A stretch of DNA of 64,000 nt from Phoronis australis (Eukaryota > Phoronida > Phoronidae). Shown here in pieces: positions 60,167 through 64,000 of this stretch. Location: positions 39,098 through 103,097 of the forward strand of contig NMRA01000372.1 in NCBI GenBank assembly GCA_002633005.1, read 5' to 3'. Numbering within the stretch: the stretch's first letter is position 1; every line of letters starts with the position of its first letter. Both the position numbers and the translations under genes were made by a program. The notes beneath the pieces were generated by a model. It ran no database searches, was not told where the DNA came from, and worked only from the letters and a program-made list of their open reading frames with translations.

Positions 60167-60388
60167 GTACGTAAAATTTGGGCTAAATGTATATTTTTGT
60201 TTTGACTACCACCATTCCTGCTAATTATCACTCTTTTGTTGCTAAAGTGCGGTAGTAGCCCTTCATTAACACTAACTTTGTTGAAGACGCGACAGCTTAA
60301 TACATACTCGCTCGTAGTCTCTAAACAATATCCTATCTTCAGACTTGCAGCTATGTAGCAAAACACCGAGAGACATAACAGGCAAACA
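60167..60388. other. Receptor gene intron 10 start
   Basis: Donor GTACGT follows exon 10. No further receptor exon was found between here and the right edge. The SEFIR-coding exon(s) are expected beyond 64000 or are hidden by gaps. Confidence 0.4.
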
Positions 60389-60490
60389 AGTTAAAACGTT
60401 AGCTATATTTCGAGACCACGTGTCTTATCATCAGGCAACAATGAGAGAAATGAACATATAGGAAGCAAACTAAACAGTGAAATAAACAGG
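60389..60490 (-). repeat. Inverted repeat arm with hammerhead-like core, left copy
   Basis: Minus strand: tgtttatttcact, then tcattgttgcCTGATGA, taagacacgtggtctc, GAAA, then tatagctaacgtt and aacttgttt. It matches 63502-63597 in opposite orientation. Confidence 0.65.
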
Positions 60491-60539
60491 TAGAGGGGCA
60501 TATAACAGTGGCAGATCTACGTTTTCAGCAAGGGGGGGT

Positions 60540-61285
60540 TTAGGATTCCCGCCAAGGTCGAATCCTAGGCGCGTGGCGCCGAGCGGGAGGAGGTCGGGAG
60601 GGAGGTTTCCCCTCCCGTGTAAGAAATTTTTTTGTTTTTGGAGCCAAATAGTGAAATTTCCATGCATCCTTGTAAGTTTCTGGCACTTAACATGTCTCTG
60701 GAGGAGTTTTTCTTAAGATTAAAAACCCTTCTCGATTTCGTCACATGAACTTGGCACATAAGTTTCGTGAAACCATATTGTGCACATCTGGGTATGAGTC
60801 ACGACACCAGCAAAAATTTTTGTTGGAACATCTGCTTACACACACCTTTTTTAGCATACGAAAAGTCGTATACGAAGAAGTGTGGTGTGTATACAGGGGT
60901 TTAGACAATTTCCAAANCGTAGGTGCGTGGCGCCGAGCGGGGGGAGGTCGGGAGGGGGGTTTCCCCTCCCGTGTAAAACATTTTTTTGTTTTTGTAGCCA
61001 AATAATGAAATTTCCACGCATCCTGGTAAGTTTCTGGCACTTAACATGTCTCTGGAGTTTTTCTTAAGATAATTGAAAATCCTTCTCGATTTCATCACGT
61101 GAACTTGGCATATAAGTTTCGTGAAACCATATTGTGCACATCTGGGTATGAGTCACGCCACCAGCAAAAGTTTTTGTTGGAACATCTGCTTACACACACC
61201 TTTTTTAGCATACGAAAAGTCGAATACGAAAAAGTGTGGTGTGTATACAGGGGTTTAGACAATTTCCAAATACTCAAGAGCTTAA
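60540..61285 (+). repeat. 354-bp tandem repeat array (about 2.1 copies) with assembly gap
   Basis: gaacttggca.ataagtttc starts at 60747 and again at 61101 (period 354). The segment gcgtggcgccgagcggg to ttcatcac upstream of each start is also duplicated. The n at 60917 suggests that the array is collapsed. The unit includes a GGGAGG...CCTCCC stem. The left flank (cagtggcagatctac at about 60508) resembles the CAGTGGCGGATTTA ends. Confidence 0.85.
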
Positions 61286-61779
61286 TTAAGGAGCACCGAC
61301 GGGGCGTAAAAACTTGAATATCAGATGATCGCGTAACAGCAGCTTCAAGTTGTTTAAGAACGAAGACCTGTACTGTTAGTTCGGAAATAGACATGTGTTC
61401 TGTCTCGTCAGTTACGAGAATAACTGGCGAACGATGGTGCTCTCAATTCATAGTCTATTATTAAAAGCGACAATAAATAATTAGGTATCACTTTATTAAG
61501 CTGAATAACGTTGACAACAATTGAAAAACGTCAAATTTATCAGGAAACAAATCATCTGAAAACAGTTTCACGAAACCAAAACATCCTGTGCACAGTGGTG
61601 AAAAGATACACTGGACTAGTTTGCAGAGGGACCAAATGTACACTGAAACTCAACATCTACACAAATCAAGCTGGCCTGGTCCGTCGCGAGACCTAAAGTG
61701 TACTATGCAAAAAATTTTGAATTGAAAACTTCTCTCTAAAATTTTAATCCCCAGTGGTTACTCATACGTTAGTCCTATC

Positions 61780-62030
61780 CTTCTGTTGTCTAGACTGCCG
61801 AGGAATTTGTATATCGGATCCAATGATTTGCTCGTCTTGGAACCATTCTACCCAGATATCTTCGATGTTTGTTCCCAACGCTTGCACTTCGTCAACTGCT
61901 GTGTCAATGAGCTTGTAAGCCTCTACAATGTCAGCATCTCGTTTCGCAGCTCAGTTGACACTAAGACCCTTGAGGTTGCCAAGTCCATTCAAAAGACTTA
62001 CATGCGCAACTAAATTTGATCCGTTCATCA
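61780..62030 (-). pseudogene. hAT-like transposase remnant (52-kDa-repressor/ZMYM type)
   Basis: The minus strand reads GLSVN, then AKRDADIVEAYKLIDTAVDE, WVEWFQDEQ and IQIPRQSRQQ. This resembles the helical stretch before the C-terminal region of domesticated hAT transposases (long helix, spacer, then P-R-x-x-x-RQ). There is one in-frame stop and no other transposase block nearby, so it is a decayed fragment. The similarity is judged by eye. Confidence 0.4.
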
Positions 62031-62492
62031 TGGACTACTTCAAACCTTGACGAAGCATCCCAGGACCTATTTGCATCTCTTGCAATTTTCGAAATAAACG
62101 TCCCAATGTCTGAACGCTTGAAACCCGAAGTACTAATATCAAATAAATGCCTATAGGCATGATCATTTCATCGGGTGAGCCTTTCTGCGGAAATTCCCAG
62201 TATAGAAGACGGCAGTGTGCTTATTGCAGGTAGACAGACGGTAGGTGTTGAGGTCGGAACTAGGGCTCCCTAGGAGGCCTATTGAACATCGCACGAGTCC
62301 CACAAGACTTTGTTGTGAAAGAACAGCCTCCCGCAATTTCTGGTACTGCACACTTTTCGCGAATGCGGTCACTTTCGCAATGTGGGTGCCCCCTTGGTCA
62401 TTCCTTGAGTGTGTCTTCAAACGGACTCGCGACCAGACCACGGCGCCCGCCACAATAGCAATTCTTCGGAAAAAGAATTTTTTTTCAAAAAT

Positions 62493-62540
62493 ATTACATG
62501 TACATGTACACAATATTACATGTACATGTACATGTACACT
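62493..62540. repeat. (TACATG)n palindromic microsatellite
   Basis: Two runs, acatgtacatgtac and ttacatgtacatgtacatgt. The hexamer is self-complementary over the run. The minus-strand Val/His/Cys ORF here is an artefact. Confidence 0.85.
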
Positions 62541-63501
62541 GTATGATATTGCGCAAGACAACTTTACTATACATCAGTTACAAACGTATGGAGTGTAATA
62601 GAATGACACGGCATGACAGATGAGGTAAAAACGTTGCACGTCAATTCGCCTGAATATCAGGGTTGCGGCACCGCAGTATTTCCCCTAATCAAATCAAAAC
62701 ATATCTTAGAGTAAAGAAGCTAGTTACCTAAAGAAATCAGCTATAGAACTGCTCTTTCAGCGAGGAATCCATCTAAAATGCTTGGCTACATGTACTTCAG
62801 AAGTGCCGACAGAAGCGCGCGCACAATAAATCCCCGCGCGTTTTGCCGATGAGCCACAAAGACTCAGCAATTCACAATGTAAAAAACTATATTTTCAGAG
62901 TGAACCCCTCCCCCCCCCTCTCAATTTTTTCCAAGTTGGTTTACTTGGGGTTTACACACGCTGGCGGTGCCGTTTTTGTTTTGCTGGAGACGCTTTTGTT
63001 TTTTTTTTTTAATTTTTGGGTCCTGGCCCGAGGGGGGTTTAAACCCCCTGAACCCCCCCGTAGATCCGCAACTGTATAAGTAGAGGGTGTATCACACGGC
63101 AGAAAGCCCATAAGCCTAACGAAACAGAGCCAGCGTGCGGTACACACCAGTGAGCTGCTCATCCAGCACAGTGATTTCATGACTGATACATACATGTAGG
63201 GGTTCCAAAATCCTCGAAATGTGTCATTTTCAACATAGCGAATATTGAAATTGTCTACCATTTTTCCCCAGCTATTTTTCACCCATGTTGTTATAAAAAA
63301 TCTTCTTGAATGGACCCGCCCTGCAATTGCATGGTCAACTGCATGTGTCCAATGTAACGCTGTTCACGAGAATGAGGGCGAAGTCATTAGCCCATATGAC
63401 ATGTGTTCCCTCTCCCGACGGTTGCCCGTGCACTTTCAGGATCATTGCTAGATCATTTTACACCAACTAGGCTTGCAGGCTTCCTACCGTGTGATTCATT
63501 C
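62541..63501. other. Repeat-rich stretch without gene
   Basis: Positions 62900-63075 are a pyrimidine/purine-skewed segment with (C)n, (T)n and (G)n runs ending tagatccgcaactg, an end of the CAGTGGCGGAT repeat type in inverted orientation. No SEFIR-like exon was recognised. Confidence 0.4.
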
Positions 63502-63597
63502 ACTGTTTATTTCACTTGTTGCAAATTTATGTCAATCATTGTTGACTGATGATGGGACATGTGGTCTCGAAATTTAGCTAATGTTTAAACTTGTTTC
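63502..63597 (+). repeat. Inverted repeat arm with hammerhead-like core, right copy
   Basis: actgtttatttcacttgtt, then tcattgttgaCTGATGA (63546-63552), tgggacatgtggtctc, GAAA (63569-63572), tttagctaatg and aaacttgttt. Pairs with 60389-60490. Confidence 0.65.
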
Positions 63598-64000
63598 TCA
63601 GTTACACGTATAGACCCTATTCACGCCGACAGGAGGCGCGTTCTAAAACGAGGCTCACTACGATAGCTCTGTTAGCTTATCGGCATAGGAGTCTGTGTTT
63701 CAGTCCGTGTTGTTCCCCGAACGGCTAGAAAAAATACGGACACGCTTCACAATCTCTAAAGACGTTTAGATTCGGAAGCGATGGGTCGTTGCCATACGTC
63801 GACGAAGCAAAATATGTCCGTGTAAAATAAATGTTTTCGAAAAGTTAGATCATATTTTGTCGCGTCTCGATCAGTTGTCAAGCATCATAGTAACGACCGG
63901 AGAACGGGCCAGCCAGGTTGTATTTTCATGACAACGGAATTAGGGGGGGGGGATAAAATTGTATCAGATCCCATTTTTGAGTTCGGGTGCGAATTGCTGA
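63598..64000. other. Right end of window, no feature recognised
   Basis: A (G)n run lies at about 63944-63952, in a setting resembling the CAGTGGCGGATTTA repeats. Nothing else was recognised. Confidence 0.35.

Noticed and set aside
62163-62598. 117- and 132-codon ORFs on both strands
   Set aside because: Both depend on the TACATG repeat; no domain and no splice context.

Overview
This window is animal nuclear DNA: intron-rich and AT-leaning, with GT-AG splice sites, many small inverted-repeat transposons, tRNA-derived SINE-like repeats, LINE remnants and five single-n assembly gaps (22401, 32720, 45920, 56912, 60917). The gene families (Rh ammonium transporter, IL-17 receptor) and the many TACATGTA-type words fit a marine invertebrate such as a non-vertebrate deuterostome or a lophotrochozoan. 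The species cannot be fixed from sequence alone. Most long ORFs in the window are chance; the real genes were rebuilt exon by exon from splice phase and family similarity.

Layout. (1) Positions 142-18059, minus strand: the first three exons of an Rh-family ammonia/ammonium transporter (copy B), which continues past the left edge. Its 16.3-kb first intron holds a decayed LINE ending in (ATT)n, several MITE-like elements and a SINE-like copy. (2) Positions 18060-29800: intergenic, with a MULE-like element 174 bp upstream of the copy B start codon, AT-rich DNA, and a 3.4-kb foldback-like element whose long inverted arms are built of diverged tandem subrepeats. (3) Positions 29801-43630, minus strand: a second, nearly complete Rh transporter (copy A). 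Eight of nine expected coding exons are visible in consistent phase; exon 5 is missing where an assembly gap lies. Intron 2 carries, on the opposite strand, an intact intronless endonuclease/exonuclease/phosphatase-fold gene. Intron 1 carries a 5'-truncated LINE. (4) Positions 43631-49165: intergenic, with a GC-richer promoter-like patch and a SINE-like copy. (5) Positions 49166-60166, plus strand: ten exons of an IL-17-receptor-A-like membrane receptor (signal peptide, two fibronectin-like receptor domains, transmembrane helix, start of the cytoplasmic tail). The SEFIR signalling domain is not found and probably lies beyond the right edge. (6) Positions 60167-64000: repeats only, including a 354-bp tandem array, an inverted pair with a hammerhead-like core and a hAT-like transposase remnant.

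The two Rh genes are head-to-tail tandem duplicates, presumably both encoding plasma-membrane NH3/NH4+ channels. The cytokine-receptor gene is their divergent neighbour and no functional link is evident. The most unusual observation is in the receptor gene: the 3' end of exon 4 plus its splice donor has been amplified as a 57-bp in-frame minisatellite. It offers three successive in-phase donor sites, and each extra repeat would add 19 residues including an N-T-S glycosylation sequon.
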